Shown in pieces: positions 27,887-38,481 of a stretch of DNA of 64,000 bases. How positions within the stretch are numbered: the first letter of the stretch is position 1; each line of letters begins with the position of its first letter. The position numbers and the translations under genes are program-made. Under the pieces are notes generated by a model. That model had not been told where the DNA came from. It was given only the letters and a program-made list of their open reading frames with translations, and searched no databases. This stretch comes from JBDHTQ01 sp039808765 (GTDB lineage: Bacteria; Pseudomonadota; Alphaproteobacteria; UBA2400): NCBI GenBank assembly GCA_039808765.1, contig JBDHTQ010000009.1:1-64000 (forward strand). Direction: 5' to 3'.

Positions 27887-27890
<4 letters not shown>
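26811..27890 (+). CDS. acyltransferase-3 family membrane protein 2
   Basis: A 359-residue acyltransferase-3 protein, a tandem paralogue of the preceding gene. Shared blocks are LESVQIMRAIAALLVVFFHA, HISEPLFYGFSMGYAGVEIF, FFVISGFIMWHIHR, YKRLTRIYP and MVVAWTLQFEMFFYML. Both end with an ER-L-Q-FFK pattern (here MLIERRLQDFFKRM). The ATG at 26811 is preferred over an in-frame TTG at 26805. The 92-bp gap to gene 1 may carry a separate promoter. Its end overlaps the end of convergent lepA by 4 bp. Confidence 0.88.
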
Positions 27891-29689
<1,799 letters not shown>

Positions 29690-29825
29690 GGTGCCGGACC
29701 ATACCGATTTGTTGATCTTTTATCAATCCCCAGTTTGTTCGTTGTTTTCGATTAAATGGATAAAATTAATCAATTTAACTAATGATCAGTGGTTTGTTAT
29801 GATAAAAAGTATGGAGGGTATTGAG

Positions 29826-30053
29826 ATGAAAACATTGTTAAAAACAACAACATATTGCTGTATGCATTTTGCTGTTGCGTTGTTTGTTGCTTATGCGGTC
29901 ACCCGTAATTGGCAAGTGGCGACGACCATTTCAGTGATTGAGCCACTGGTGCAGACGTTTTTCTTTTTCTGGCATGAGCTGGCATGGCAGGGCAAGCTAC
30001 GCTTGACACCACGTGCGACAGGATGTCATATGGGGACAACAATTTCCCCTTAA
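29826..30053 (+). CDS. DUF2061 membrane protein
   Basis: A 75-residue protein matching DUF2061: an N-terminal KTLLKTTTYCCMHFAVALFV helix, AYAVTRNWQVATTISVIEPL, and VQTFFFFWHELAW. It has two predicted membrane helices. I start at 29826, where GGAGGG lies upstream; the longer frame from 29688 overlaps the lepA start and looks spurious. The function is unknown; the family is widespread in proteobacteria. It ends 13 bp before erpA. Confidence 0.75.
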   Translation: MKTLLKTTTYCCMHFAVALFVAYAVTRNWQVATTISVIEPLVQTFFFFWHELAWQGKLRLTPRATGCHMGTTISP

Positions 30054-30066
30054 TGATCGGAATGCA

Positions 30067-30396
30067 ATGACAGAGATCAATCTTCCTCTCGTGATAACAC
30101 CTTCTGCTTTGAACAAAATCCAAGCGTTACTTAAAGCAACTGAAGATCAGAAGGCTTTTCGTGTGGCTGTGCAGGGTGGCGGGTGTGCAGGTTACCAATA
30201 TGAGTTCGGTCTTGTCGCGACTTTAAATGCAGATGATGAATTGCTTGAGGGTGTTGTGGTGGTTGATGCTGTTTCTCGTCCGTTTTTGTTGGGAGCAACC
30301 CTTGATTATGTCGATGAATTGGGGGGCAGTTTCTTCAAGGTGATTCAGCCTAGTGCTTCATCTACATGCGGGTGCGGTAACTCTTTTTCCATGTAA
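30067..30396 (+). CDS. erpA: ErpA-like A-type iron-sulfur carrier
   Basis: A 109-residue A-type carrier (HesB/IscA/ErpA). The three invariant cysteines are at C40, C101 and C103 (QGGGCAGYQYEF, SSTCGCGNSFSM). It delivers Fe-S clusters to target enzymes. The ATG at 30067 is chosen because it matches the usual family N-terminus (LVITPSALNKIQALL). xthA follows 13 bp later, a common alphaproteobacterial pairing that favours ErpA, but IscA or SufA cannot be excluded. Confidence 0.88.
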   Translation: MTEINLPLVITPSALNKIQALLKATEDQKAFRVAVQGGGCAGYQYEFGLVATLNADDELLEGVVVVDAVSRPFLLGATLDYVDELGGSFFKVIQPSASSTCGCGNSFSM

Positions 30397-30409
30397 TGAG
30401 GTTGTTTGC

Positions 30410-31177
30410 GTGAAAGTCGCCACGTTTAACGTCAACTCAATTAGGGCTCGTTTGCCCAATGTGCTGCGCTGGATTGAAGCGGTAAAGCCGGATGTGTTGA
30501 TGATGCAGGAAATAAAGGTCGTTAACGACGATTTTCCCCGCCAAGAGTTGGAGAATGCTGGGTATACATTATTTATCCATGGGCAAAAAAGCTATAATGG
30601 CGTAGCGATTGCGACCCGACAAAACGCGCGTGAGGTGAATAACAGTATTTTGCTTGACGATGCACTGGCCCGCTACCTTGAGATAGAGATTGAGGGTGTT
30701 CATTATATCAATATTTATGCTCCGAATGGTAATCCTGTAGAGAGCGAAAAGTTTCCTTACAAATTAAAGTGGTTAGAGGCGCTTTTGCACCGTGCAAAAG
30801 CACTGTTGGATGAGGAAACGCCTTTTTTGATTGGCGGTGATTTTAATATCATTCCTGAGGATGAAGACTGTTACGACCCCGCGGCTTGGGCGGATGATGC
30901 TTTGTTTCAGCCCGAAGCCCGACGGCTGTGGCGGCGTCTGAAAAATCTCGGTTTAACGGATGCGTATCGTGCATTGCACTCAAGCGAAAAAGAGGCCTAT
31001 ACATTTTGGGATTACCAAGGGGGATCATGGCCGCGTAACCGCGGGATTCGCATTGATCATTTTCTGCTCTCGCCGCAACTGGCCGACCGTTTGTTAACAT
31101 GTGTGATCGATAAATCTCCACGGGGAGAGGAAAAAGCGTCAGACCACACCCCGCTCGTGGTCGATTTTGTGCCATAG
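30410..31177 (+). CDS. xthA: XthA, exodeoxyribonuclease III
   Basis: A 255-residue AP endonuclease/3'-5' exonuclease of the EEP superfamily acting in base-excision repair. Visible catalytic blocks are VATFNVNSIRARLP, LMMQEIKV (metal-binding Glu), INIYAPNGNP, IGGDFNIIPEDED and the terminal SDHTPLVVDF. The start is GTG at 30410 (MKVATFNVNS) with ATGAGG upstream. The gene is complete and probably co-transcribed with erpA. Confidence 0.94.
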   Translation: MKVATFNVNSIRARLPNVLRWIEAVKPDVLMMQEIKVVNDDFPRQELENAGYTLFIHGQKSYNGVAIATRQNAREVNNSILLDDALARYLEIEIEGVHYINIYAPNGNPVESEKFPYKLKWLEALLHRAKALLDEETPFLIGGDFNIIPEDEDCYDPAAWADDALFQPEARRLWRRLKNLGLTDAYRALHSSEKEAYTFWDYQGGSWPRNRGIRIDHFLLSPQLADRLLTCVIDKSPRGEEKASDHTPLVVDFVP

Positions 31178-31256
31178 CGGGCACAAAAAAATAAAAGTTG
31201 TGGACAAAATTACAGGACAATTGACTTTTGCTTGCCGCTTTGTCGATATGCGCAAC

Positions 31257-32672
31257 ATGAATACTCGTCGTTCCACACATATCCTTGCCACACTCGGCCC
31301 TGCGTCTGGTACCAAGGAAAAAATCCGTCCGCTGGTTGATGCCGGCGCGGATGTCTTTCGTCTTAACTTCAGCCATGGGTCTCATGAAGATCACGGCGCG
31401 CGCCTTAAAGCCATTCGCGAGATCGAAGCAGAAGTGGGTTATCCGCTGCCGGTTCTGGCTGACCTGCAAGGGCCGAAGCTGCGCCTCGGCAAATTCGAGA
31501 ATGGCAGCATTGCGGTAAAACCTGGCGATAAAATTCGCCTCGACCTTGATCCTGCCCTTGGAAATCAAGAGCGCGTACAGATGCCTCATCCCGAAATTTT
31601 TGCGGCCCTAGTGCCTGAAAGCACCTTACTGGTGGATGATGGTAAAGTGCGTTTGCGTGTTGATGTTTGCAGCAAAGAGCATGCCGACTGTACCGTTATT
31701 GCGGGAACGAAATTGATGGACCGCAAGGGTGTGAACGTACCCGATGTGGTTTTGCCGATTCCGGCATTGACTGAAAAGGATCGGGCGGATTTGAACTATG
31801 CGTTGAGCGTAGGGGTTGACTTTATCGCTCTTTCTTTTGTGCAAAAACCAGAAGACGTGAGCGAAGCCCGTGAGTTGATTGGCGATCGCGCATGGATTAT
31901 CAGCAAGATTGAAAAACCGTCAGCTGTTGACGCGCTTGAAGAAATTGTTGCGCTATCGGATGCGGTGATGGTGGCGCGGGGTGATTTGGGCGTTGAAATG
32001 TTGCCCGAAGAAGTGCCGGCTATCCAAAAACGCATTATCCGCACCTGCCGCGCTCAAGGGAAGCCGGTGATTGTGGCAACACAAATGCTTGAATCCATGA
32101 TTTCCGCGCCTACTCCCACCCGAGCGGAAGCTTCGGACGTGGCCAATGCTGTGTTTGATGGAACGGATGCCGTGATGCTTTCTGCTGAAACCGCATCGGG
32201 TGATTATCCGGTCGAAGCGGTGACGATGATGGACCGCATTTGCCGTCAGGCTGAATCTGATCCGGCTTTCCGCTCCATTTCGGGTGCGGTAGTGCTGGGG
32301 CACGAGAGTACTGGGTCCGATGCCATTACAGCAGCGGCCAGCATGGTTGCCGATACAGTTGAGGCCGCCGCGATTGTGACGTTCACAACATCGGGTGCAA
32401 CAACATTGCGCACATCGCGCGAGCGTCCGCAGGTGCCTGTTCTTTGCTTGGCACCCACTATCGAGACTGTGCGTCGTGTTAGCTTGGGTTATGGTGTGCG
32501 TGCCGTGCATCTGCCCGGTGTTAAAACATTCTCGGAAACCGTTGATGCTGCGCTGCGGATTGCCCGCGAGATCGGGATGGCTGAAAGCGGTCAAAAACTG
32601 GTGATCACGGCGGGCGTTCCTTTTGGCACCCCCGGCAGCACCAATACATTGCGTATCGCTGAGGTCGCTTAA
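31257..32672 (+). CDS. pyk: pyruvate kinase
   Basis: A 471-residue pyruvate kinase producing pyruvate and ATP from phosphoenolpyruvate. Signatures: ILATLGPASGTKEKI at the N-terminus, FRLNFSHGSHEDH, DLQGPKLRLG, the active-site IISKIEKPSAVDAL (catalytic Lys), VMVARGDLGVEM, ATQMLESMI and the C-terminal TSGATTLRTSRERP. Two starts are possible (31248, 31257); 31257 gives the standard N-terminus. There is no ribosome-binding site, and a promoter-like TTGACT lies at 31221-31226, so the message may be leaderless. The neighbouring pfkA at 61314 indicates a glycolytic route in this organism. Confidence 0.96.
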   Translation: MNTRRSTHILATLGPASGTKEKIRPLVDAGADVFRLNFSHGSHEDHGARLKAIREIEAEVGYPLPVLADLQGPKLRLGKFENGSIAVKPGDKIRLDLDPALGNQERVQMPHPEIFAALVPESTLLVDDGKVRLRVDVCSKEHADCTVIAGTKLMDRKGVNVPDVVLPIPALTEKDRADLNYALSVGVDFIALSFVQKPEDVSEARELIGDRAWIISKIEKPSAVDALEEIVALSDAVMVARGDLGVEMLPEEVPAIQKRIIRTCRAQGKPVIVATQMLESMISAPTPTRAEASDVANAVFDGTDAVMLSAETASGDYPVEAVTMMDRICRQAESDPAFRSISGAVVLGHESTGSDAITAAASMVADTVEAAAIVTFTTSGATTLRTSRERPQVPVLCLAPTIETVRRVSLGYGVRAVHLPGVKTFSETVDAALRIAREIGMAESGQKLVITAGVPFGTPGSTNTLRIAEVA

Positions 32673-32673
32673 A

Positions 32674-32958
32674 ATGTCGGGCAACGGTTTTTCACTCGTT
32701 TATCTGATTGCCGTTGCCCTACTTTTTTTACCTATGGCGTTTTTCGTGATGCGCCAACCCGGCGCTTTGCGAAATGTGGCATTGTGGGTTCTGGCTTTTG
32801 CCGTCTTGATGTGGGGCTACCATTTTGTTGTTGAGGTGCCCCAGCAAAAAGCGCTTGAGGCGCAACAAGGAACCTCTTCTGACGAGAAAGAATCTGGTCC
32901 TGCTTCTCCCGAATCCCTCGCCCCGCGCTCGTCGGATAGCCCGGTGAGGAATCTCTAA
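32674..32958 (+). CDS. small membrane protein downstream of pyk
   Basis: A 94-residue protein with two hydrophobic helices (about 8-26 LVYLIAVALLFLPMAFFVM and 33-52 NVALWVLAFAVLMWGYHFVV) and a Ser/Pro/Glu-rich soluble tail. Its ATG is two bases after the pyk stop, so translation is likely coupled. It resembles the membrane-anchor portion of alphaproteobacterial membrane proteins seen next to pyk or aspartyl-protease genes, but I cannot name the family. Repeat copy B follows. Confidence 0.65.
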   Translation: MSGNGFSLVYLIAVALLFLPMAFFVMRQPGALRNVALWVLAFAVLMWGYHFVVEVPQQKALEAQQGTSSDEKESGPASPESLAPRSSDSPVRNL

Positions 32959-33032
32959 TCTTGAGGCGCGTTTTATAACGAGCAATCCTCTTCATTGCGT
33001 ACTCTCAACCCATGAATTGCCTATACAAAATC

Positions 33033-33100
33033 GAGTGCGCCTCTCTCAAAGACATGCGCACTCAGTTTTTATTGCTTTAGCGCAAAGACAACGCACAAAG
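33033..33100 (+). repeat. dispersed convergent-spacer repeat, copy B
   Basis: This copy has the strongest hairpin: GAGTGCGC (33033-33040) pairs perfectly with GCGCACTC (33056-33063) around CTCTCAAAGACAT. The remainder (CTTTAGCGCAAAGACAACGC, then ACAAAG) aligns with the right half of copy A. It lies between the convergent 32674 gene and the 33161 gene. Confidence 0.65.
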
Positions 33101-33105
33101 AAAAA

Positions 33106-33140
33106 CCCCCGCTAGACGATAAAATATCGCTAGAGGGGGG
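33106..33140 (-). terminator. terminator of the helical-repeat protein gene
   Basis: On the minus strand a CCCCC...CTAGCGAT stem pairs with ATCG...CTAG...GGGGG with single-base bulges around an ATTTT loop, followed by a T run. It lies 20 bases after the 33161 stop. Confidence 0.75.
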
Positions 33141-33160
33141 TATACGGTTTTTTTTGCGCT

Positions 33161-34840
33161 TTAACTGCGTAGAGGAGCGCTGAGAGAGACAAGGCGCGCT
33201 TTTTTATGGCCTTCTGGTGTGTGGCCCGGCAGCATTTCCACCTTACAGCTGGGTGATGTGCCTTGGCAGGCATGGGTAACGATATCAGGAAGGGTTGCTT
33301 TGTCGACTGTTACGTGCAAGACAGTGCCCTCATCTAGCGGCTTGTTATTATTATAATAAACACCAGCGTAGCAAGTCATGGTTGTAGCGTTTGGATCTTG
33401 GCCTTGAAGCTGGTTAAAAGCGGTGGCGAGCGCAGCAGACGAATCTTGCAAAGCAAAATCAGGGCCGCACCCGGGACCGTTTTCAGGGATGTTGAAGTTT
33501 AGCACAATCCCTGAAAATATCTGCGCAGGCGGAGGAGCAGGTTCAGGGGTTATGGGAGCGACGAGTTGTGGTTGCTGAGTTGGTTGGTGTGTCTTCTGAT
33601 GATACGAGAGTAATTGCGTTGCGGCGTTTGCCACATCGGGGCGGGGGTCCTTTGCGAACGCTTGAACGGTTGATAAAAATTGCGGAATGATTGTCGCTGG
33701 AGCGCGGTAATTGATAATATCAAGCGTTTTACAGATCACCATTTCACTGGGGTGTTGCAGGCCAAGCCCTAAGATGGTTGCGACATCAAGGTCAGACAGA
33801 CCTTGCTTATAAAGTAATGTATAATCAATTACTTTTAACGCCTCCAGAGCAATGTCATCAGGACCTTGGACACATCTTTTTATCGTTGGCATGAATAGGT
33901 ATGTCTCATCACTGCTGCTCATCGCGCTAAGTGCGAGGGCCGCTTTTTTAGGATCAGTGGCAAAATTTTCAGCTGCCCGTGTGAGTAGCGCAAAAAACGG
34001 CTTTTTTTCATGACTCCTGCCTATCGTCGAAAAGGCAAGAGTCTGAATGGAGTCCTCGGGATAATTTGTTGCAGCGCTTACAACAGGTATAAAAGCTGGT
34101 GGAATTTTATTAGTATAATGTGCGTTCCAATCTATGACTCGAATTGCCGACCGGGCGATTCTAGGGATTGCGGTTTGTTGTAACGCATCGCAAATAGGAT
34201 TATAAAACACCATCAGATTTGGTGCATATTTCATTGCCTCGAAGGCTGCACACGCAAGGTCGGGCCTTGAATGATCCGCTGCGCAGGTTATGATGTCAGT
34301 AATAAATGGAATGAAATTTTTACGGGTGATTGCTCCCAAAGCCGATGTGATTGTAGGGTCGTCATTACTCTTTAAAAGCTCTAAAATAACCCCCGTAAAA
34401 AGGGTCGCATCAGTCTTTCTTTTGGGGGTGTGTGAATAATGTGATGCTAGAGTCTGCGCGCATGCTCTTCTTAGTTCGACGCGGTTGCCCGGCGCCGCGT
34501 GCTTGGCGATCATTGGCGCAAAAGGGGTAAGGTCGTCTGTATTCCATAATGCTTTAATGGCGGCGCATTGCAGCGGCAGTGATGAGGAGCTGGCAACTGT
34601 TTGTAGCTCACTAAAAAAATCAATTTTTGCGGTGTGGTACGTTGTTGCCTCAATGGCAGCTCTGATCACAGAAGGATCGCTTGCAAGGGTTAGACAATCG
34701 CGCACATCTTGAATTTGTTGGGCGGTCAAACCACTCGGATGTATCATCAAAGCTGCATGTCCGATGTCTGCTAAATCCTTAACAGCTTGAGCTGTTGGCC
34801 TTAAATAAAGAGGAAGGGGGTTGTTTGGCGCTGTTGGCAT
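33161..34840 (-). CDS. large alpha-helical repeat protein, unknown function
   Basis: A 559-residue protein. Residues about 20-420 consist of repeated helix pairs with HEAT-like periodicity (Ala/Leu-rich units such as LQCAAIKALWNTDDL, RPDLACAAFEAMKYAPNL, DIALEALKVIDYT, RPDVANAATQLLSYH), each about 35-40 residues. A Pro/Gln linker (420-440) is followed by a distinct C-terminal domain (445-559) rich in beta strands and with four cysteines (GPGCGPDF, MTCYAGVY, HACQG, SCKVEM). No signal peptide or membrane helix. No homologue is recognised. It is a single-gene unit with its own terminator. A protein-protein scaffold or a secreted effector are both possible. Confidence 0.7.
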   Translation of the reverse strand: MPTAPNNPLPLYLRPTAQAVKDLADIGHAALMIHPSGLTAQQIQDVRDCLTLASDPSVIRAAIEATTYHTAKIDFFSELQTVASSSSLPLQCAAIKALWNTDDLTPFAPMIAKHAAPGNRVELRRACAQTLASHYSHTPKRKTDATLFTGVILELLKSNDDPTITSALGAITRKNFIPFITDIITCAADHSRPDLACAAFEAMKYAPNLMVFYNPICDALQQTAIPRIARSAIRVIDWNAHYTNKIPPAFIPVVSAATNYPEDSIQTLAFSTIGRSHEKKPFFALLTRAAENFATDPKKAALALSAMSSSDETYLFMPTIKRCVQGPDDIALEALKVIDYTLLYKQGLSDLDVATILGLGLQHPSEMVICKTLDIINYRAPATIIPQFLSTVQAFAKDPRPDVANAATQLLSYHQKTHQPTQQPQLVAPITPEPAPPPAQIFSGIVLNFNIPENGPGCGPDFALQDSSAALATAFNQLQGQDPNATTMTCYAGVYYNNNKPLDEGTVLHVTVDKATLPDIVTHACQGTSPSCKVEMLPGHTPEGHKKARLVSLSAPLRS

Positions 34841-35161
34841 GGCTAGGCCCGTTGTTAAAATGGTTAATAAAATATAACGAATGCTGTTTTAGCATTTTGG
34901 GGGGTGCAAGAACAACTCATATTTAACTAAAAGCGGTAACATCGTTCCAGAAGTTAAATGCACTTATTAAAGGGAGCGCACCAATCTTCTGTGTGGATAA
35001 AGCGAATGCTCTCGTAAGATGATTCAACACGATGCTGCTTTAATTTTTTAATTCGCTTGGGATGCCGCGCCGTATTTGTTTTGGCATGAACAGAAAAAAA
35101 GACCCGATTTCTCGGGCCTTTTTAGTCGTATTAGCGCTTTAGTCGGCGCTAATTCAATGCA
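34841..35161. other. 321-bp spacer between helical-repeat gene and lysS
   Basis: It holds the lysS terminator (35094-35122) and a second perfect inverted repeat, ATTAGCGC (35130-35137) with GCGCTAAT (35146-35153), just after the lysS stop. The remaining 230 bp upstream of the 34840 start presumably contain its promoter; no clear -35/-10 pair was found and no gene is supported. Confidence 0.5.
35094..35122 (-). terminator. intrinsic terminator of lysS
   Basis: On the minus strand, GGCCCGAGA...TCGGGTC forms a compact hairpin followed by a run of seven T residues, 40 bases past the lysS stop. Confidence 0.8.
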
Positions 35162-36694
35162 TTATCCCTGTGCAGTGGGCTTTAGGGTGGGGAACAGCAG
35201 CACATCGCGAATGGTTAGGCAATTGGTCATGATCATGACCAGACGATCAATCCCAATTCCGAGACCGCCGGTAGGGGGCAACCCGTATTCCAGCGCGGTA
35301 ACATAATCGCTGTCGACACGTTGGGCTTCCTGATCTCCGTCTTCGCGTTGCTGCAGTTGATCCATAAAGCGGGCCATTTGGTCTTGCGGGTCTGTGAGTT
35401 CAGAGAAGGCGTTGGCGATCTCCCATTTCATGCAGAAGGTTTCAAAACGTTCGGTCAAGCGCGCATCGGTTTTATGGGGCTTGGCAAACGGCGAAATATC
35501 CCGGGGTTGATCAATCACGTGGACGGGCTGGGTGATGGAAGGTTCGACTTTTTCCCCAAAAACTTTTTCCACACATTGCCCCCAATTTTCCTTGCCGGTA
35601 ATTTCAGGACATTGGGTGCGGGCGATGCGCCGTGCTTCGTTGATGTCGGTAATGGCCAGGAAATCAATGCCGGTCGCTTCCTTTACCAGCTCTGTCATTG
35701 CAGCACGACGGAACGGCGGCTTGAAGCTGATGGTTTGGCCATTAAACACCACTTGATCCGAGCCGGTGGCCGCAATGGCTGCTGCCTGAATAAGTGTTTC
35801 AGCCAATTCGATCATGCCTTCATAGTCGGTGTAGGCTTGATAGGCCTCGAGCATCGTAAACTCAGGGTTATGGCGGGTGCTGATGCCTTCATTGCGGAAG
35901 TTGCGTCCCAGCTCGAACACGCGTTCGGACAAGCCGCCAACAATCAAGCGCTTAAGGTAAAGCTCAGGCGCAATACGCATGTAAAGATCAATATCGAGCG
36001 CGTTGTGATGGGTCACAAACGGTTCGGCCATGGCCCCACCGGGGATGACTTGCAACAGCGGTGTTTCAACTTCCAGAAAACCGCGCTCGGTTAAAATATC
36101 ACGAATGCGGCGCAGGATTTTTGAACGGGAACGAAAAACATCGCGGCTTTCTTCGTTCATGATCAGATCAAGATAACGTTGACGATAGCGGGCTTCGGTA
36201 TCGGATAGACCATGAAACTTATCCGGCAGCGGCAACAGTGTTTTAGAAAGCAAAACAAGTTGCTGTGCGTTGATCGTGAGCTCTCCGCGCTTTGTGCGGC
36301 GAATGGTGCCTTCCACACCGATCAGATCGCCAATGTCGAGATGCTCCAGCAGCGTTTGCCCCTCGGTTGAAAGGGTATCCTTATGGCAAAAAACCTGAAT
36401 TTTTCCGCTTACATCATGTAAATCGATGAACATGCCCGAATTACGCAAGGCCCGAATACGGCCCGCCATGCGCACGTGATCGGTGGTGGCCACATCGTCG
36501 GCGAGGTCTTTATACCGCTCAAGCAAATCGTGCGCGCGATCTTTAACGTCATATTTATAAGGATAGGGGTTAATGCCCAAGCTCTTTATCTTTTCCAGCT
36601 TGGCAATGCGGTTGTCGCGCAGGCGCATTTCGGCGTCGCTGCGATCGGAGGCCAATTCTGTCTGAAGATCAGGCAGTGCTGTAGGGCTTGTCAT
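35162..36694 (-). CDS. lysS: LysS, class II lysyl-tRNA synthetase
   Basis: A 510-residue class II synthetase. An OB-fold anticodon-binding domain (VRMAGRIRALRNSGMFIDLH) precedes the catalytic core. Motif 1 is in the SKILRRIRDILTERGFLEVE region. Motif 2 is FRNEGISTRHNPEFTMLE. Motif 3 is GLPPTGGLGIGIDRLVM near the C-terminus. It charges tRNA-Lys in the cytoplasm. AGGACG precedes the ATG. Length and motifs are complete. Confidence 0.97.
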   Translation of the reverse strand: MTSPTALPDLQTELASDRSDAEMRLRDNRIAKLEKIKSLGINPYPYKYDVKDRAHDLLERYKDLADDVATTDHVRMAGRIRALRNSGMFIDLHDVSGKIQVFCHKDTLSTEGQTLLEHLDIGDLIGVEGTIRRTKRGELTINAQQLVLLSKTLLPLPDKFHGLSDTEARYRQRYLDLIMNEESRDVFRSRSKILRRIRDILTERGFLEVETPLLQVIPGGAMAEPFVTHHNALDIDLYMRIAPELYLKRLIVGGLSERVFELGRNFRNEGISTRHNPEFTMLEAYQAYTDYEGMIELAETLIQAAAIAATGSDQVVFNGQTISFKPPFRRAAMTELVKEATGIDFLAITDINEARRIARTQCPEITGKENWGQCVEKVFGEKVEPSITQPVHVIDQPRDISPFAKPHKTDARLTERFETFCMKWEIANAFSELTDPQDQMARFMDQLQQREDGDQEAQRVDSDYVTALEYGLPPTGGLGIGIDRLVMIMTNCLTIRDVLLFPTLKPTAQG

Positions 36695-36769
36695 TTTATC
36701 GTCCTGTAGGTTAGAGTGAACGGCATATCTTTGCCTATCTGATTCAAAAGAATCAACATAAAAGAGTTT

Positions 36770-37702
36770 TTATTGTGATGACTTTATAGATGTAATGCGA
36801 TTACGAGGATGCGCTTTGGCATGAATACGTTTTAACCCTTCCATCTCTACGTCGGTGTAACGTTGGGTGGTGCTGAGAGATTGATGACCCAAGAGCTCTT
36901 GTACAACGCGCAAATCGGCGCCTTCTTTTAACAGGTGCGTGGCAAAACTATGGCGTAACGCGTGTGGTGTAGCAAAATCTGGTAATCCGGTCTGTGCGCG
37001 CAAAAGACGCATTTGTCGCTGCGCTACACCAGGATTAAGCGCGTTTCCGCGTTTACCAATAAAGAGTGGAGCATCGGCGGTTGGTTCAATCTGGCGCTGA
37101 TCGAGCCAAGCGTTAAGGGTGTCGCGCACGGCGGGTAAAAGTGGGACACGTCGCTGCTTTTTTCCCTTGCCCGTGATTCTTAAAACTGGCTCACGAACAT
37201 CGTATACCTTAAGAGATAAAGCTTCGGCCAAGCGTAAGCCTGCGCCATAGAGTAGTGTCAACAAAGCTGTATCGCGGGCGTTTGTCCATGAATCATGTGT
37301 TAATGTAGGCGAGCTAAGCAGGCGTTGAGTTTCGGCTTCACTGAGCGGATGAGGGAGAGGCGGTGGATTCTTTGGCCGTCTTAACAATGAAAGTGCAGGA
37401 TTACTTTGTCCGCTTTGTCGTTCCAGCCATCGGTAAAAACTGCGCAAAGTAGAGGTGGCGCGTGCACGTGACGCAGCTGCCAATCCTTTTTGCGCCAAAG
37501 CAGACAGCCAGCTACGAAAAGTGGAAAGATCAAGTGCTATCAGCGCCTGTTGTTGAAGGGGGCCTTCGCCCAAATGCGCTTGTGTAAATTGAACAAAAGC
37601 CAATAAGTCTTGTCGATAGTTGCGGATCGTAAGAGCAGAATAGCGTCGCTCGTTGCGCAGTGCATCCAACCAGTTTACCATGCATTCTGGTAACTCAGTC
37701 AT
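36770..37702 (-). CDS. xerC: XerC, tyrosine site-specific recombinase
   Basis: A 310-residue tyrosine recombinase with the full catalytic set: R157 (GLRLAEAL), K179 (TGKGKK), H247 and R250 (HALRHSFATHLL), H273 (LGHQSLSTTQ) and Y282. An N-terminal SAM-like core-binding domain precedes it. XerC acts with XerD at dif to resolve chromosome dimers. It starts 12 bp after the DUF484 gene on the same strand, the usual proteobacterial arrangement, which favours XerC over a phage integrase. Confidence 0.93.
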   Translation of the reverse strand: MTELPECMVNWLDALRNERRYSALTIRNYRQDLLAFVQFTQAHLGEGPLQQQALIALDLSTFRSWLSALAQKGLAAASRARATSTLRSFYRWLERQSGQSNPALSLLRRPKNPPPLPHPLSEAETQRLLSSPTLTHDSWTNARDTALLTLLYGAGLRLAEALSLKVYDVREPVLRITGKGKKQRRVPLLPAVRDTLNAWLDQRQIEPTADAPLFIGKRGNALNPGVAQRQMRLLRAQTGLPDFATPHALRHSFATHLLKEGADLRVVQELLGHQSLSTTQRYTDVEMEGLKRIHAKAHPRNRITSIKSSQ

Positions 37703-37714
37703 GGCGTGTATCGC

Positions 37715-38404
37715 TCATAATGTATGAGCGCCCTCATGATCGAAGTGATGAATAATACGCACCACGATACCTCCCAAAAAGGCGATAAAATCAGTGCCTT
37801 GATCAGGATGGAACCACTCGGGGTCATTGCTTCCAAAGGATAATAGCCCTGATTTTTTGCCTATCTCTAAACGAACCAAGGCGACCGAGCGTATAGCCGC
37901 AGAATGTTGACCCAAAAGTTCTGGCATTGGTTTTGCGTGTGCGCACAACATGGCATCAGCGGGGCCTAGCCAGCTTTCAATCGTGCTGTCAGGTAAAGAA
38001 AGAATAGAAGGGGGTGTTTTTGTGTTTTCTAACGCCAGTTGAGCACAATCGATTGAGCAGAGTGAGGGGATATCTTTTTGAACAATGTGCCCCAGTTCTT
38101 CAAGCGAGCGGGCTTCCATCAACCGTAAAGCCGTGGCATGCAGGCGGGTGAGGCTTATATCATTCTCATGACCTGCGGTAATGAGTGAGTGTTGAGAATC
38201 GCGCAAAGCTTGCACCTGCATTTTCAAGCGCTGTACCATAAAACTTTGAAAATCACTTACCCCTTCGCCAAACGGGCGGGCCGGTAAAGAAAGTTTCGTA
38301 ATCAAATCAGGATAACGTACTAGAAAATCAGGGTGATTCTGAAGATACTGAACAATGTCTTTTTCATCGAGTGCCAATTCGGCATGTTGAGGGTGGGACG
38401 TCAT
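37715..38404 (-). CDS. DUF484 family protein upstream of xerC
   Basis: A 229-residue DUF484 protein with a GAF-like fold. The N-terminal EKDIVQYLQNHPDFLVRYPD is diagnostic; the middle helix VQALRDSQHSLITAG and the C-terminal GIVVRIIHHFDH follow. I choose ATG 38404, which has GGGAG upstream, over the frame-extending 38437. Its function is not established; it is conserved with xerC in proteobacteria and probably co-transcribed. Confidence 0.88.
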   Translation of the reverse strand: MTSHPQHAELALDEKDIVQYLQNHPDFLVRYPDLITKLSLPARPFGEGVSDFQSFMVQRLKMQVQALRDSQHSLITAGHENDISLTRLHATALRLMEARSLEELGHIVQKDIPSLCSIDCAQLALENTKTPPSILSLPDSTIESWLGPADAMLCAHAKPMPELLGQHSAAIRSVALVRLEIGKKSGLLSFGSNDPEWFHPDQGTDFIAFLGGIVVRIIHHFDHEGAHTL

Positions 38405-38481
38405 GATGGGTTTATCTCCCAAATGAAGGTTGAACATTTAAGCTAGCCCAATTTGTCTGCTCTGCGCTATACCTTGTAACC

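Noticed and set aside
36770..37702. Tyrosine recombinase as evidence of an integrated element
   Set aside because: Catalytic set, size and the DUF484 neighbour identify chromosomal XerC; no att repeats or phage genes are nearby.
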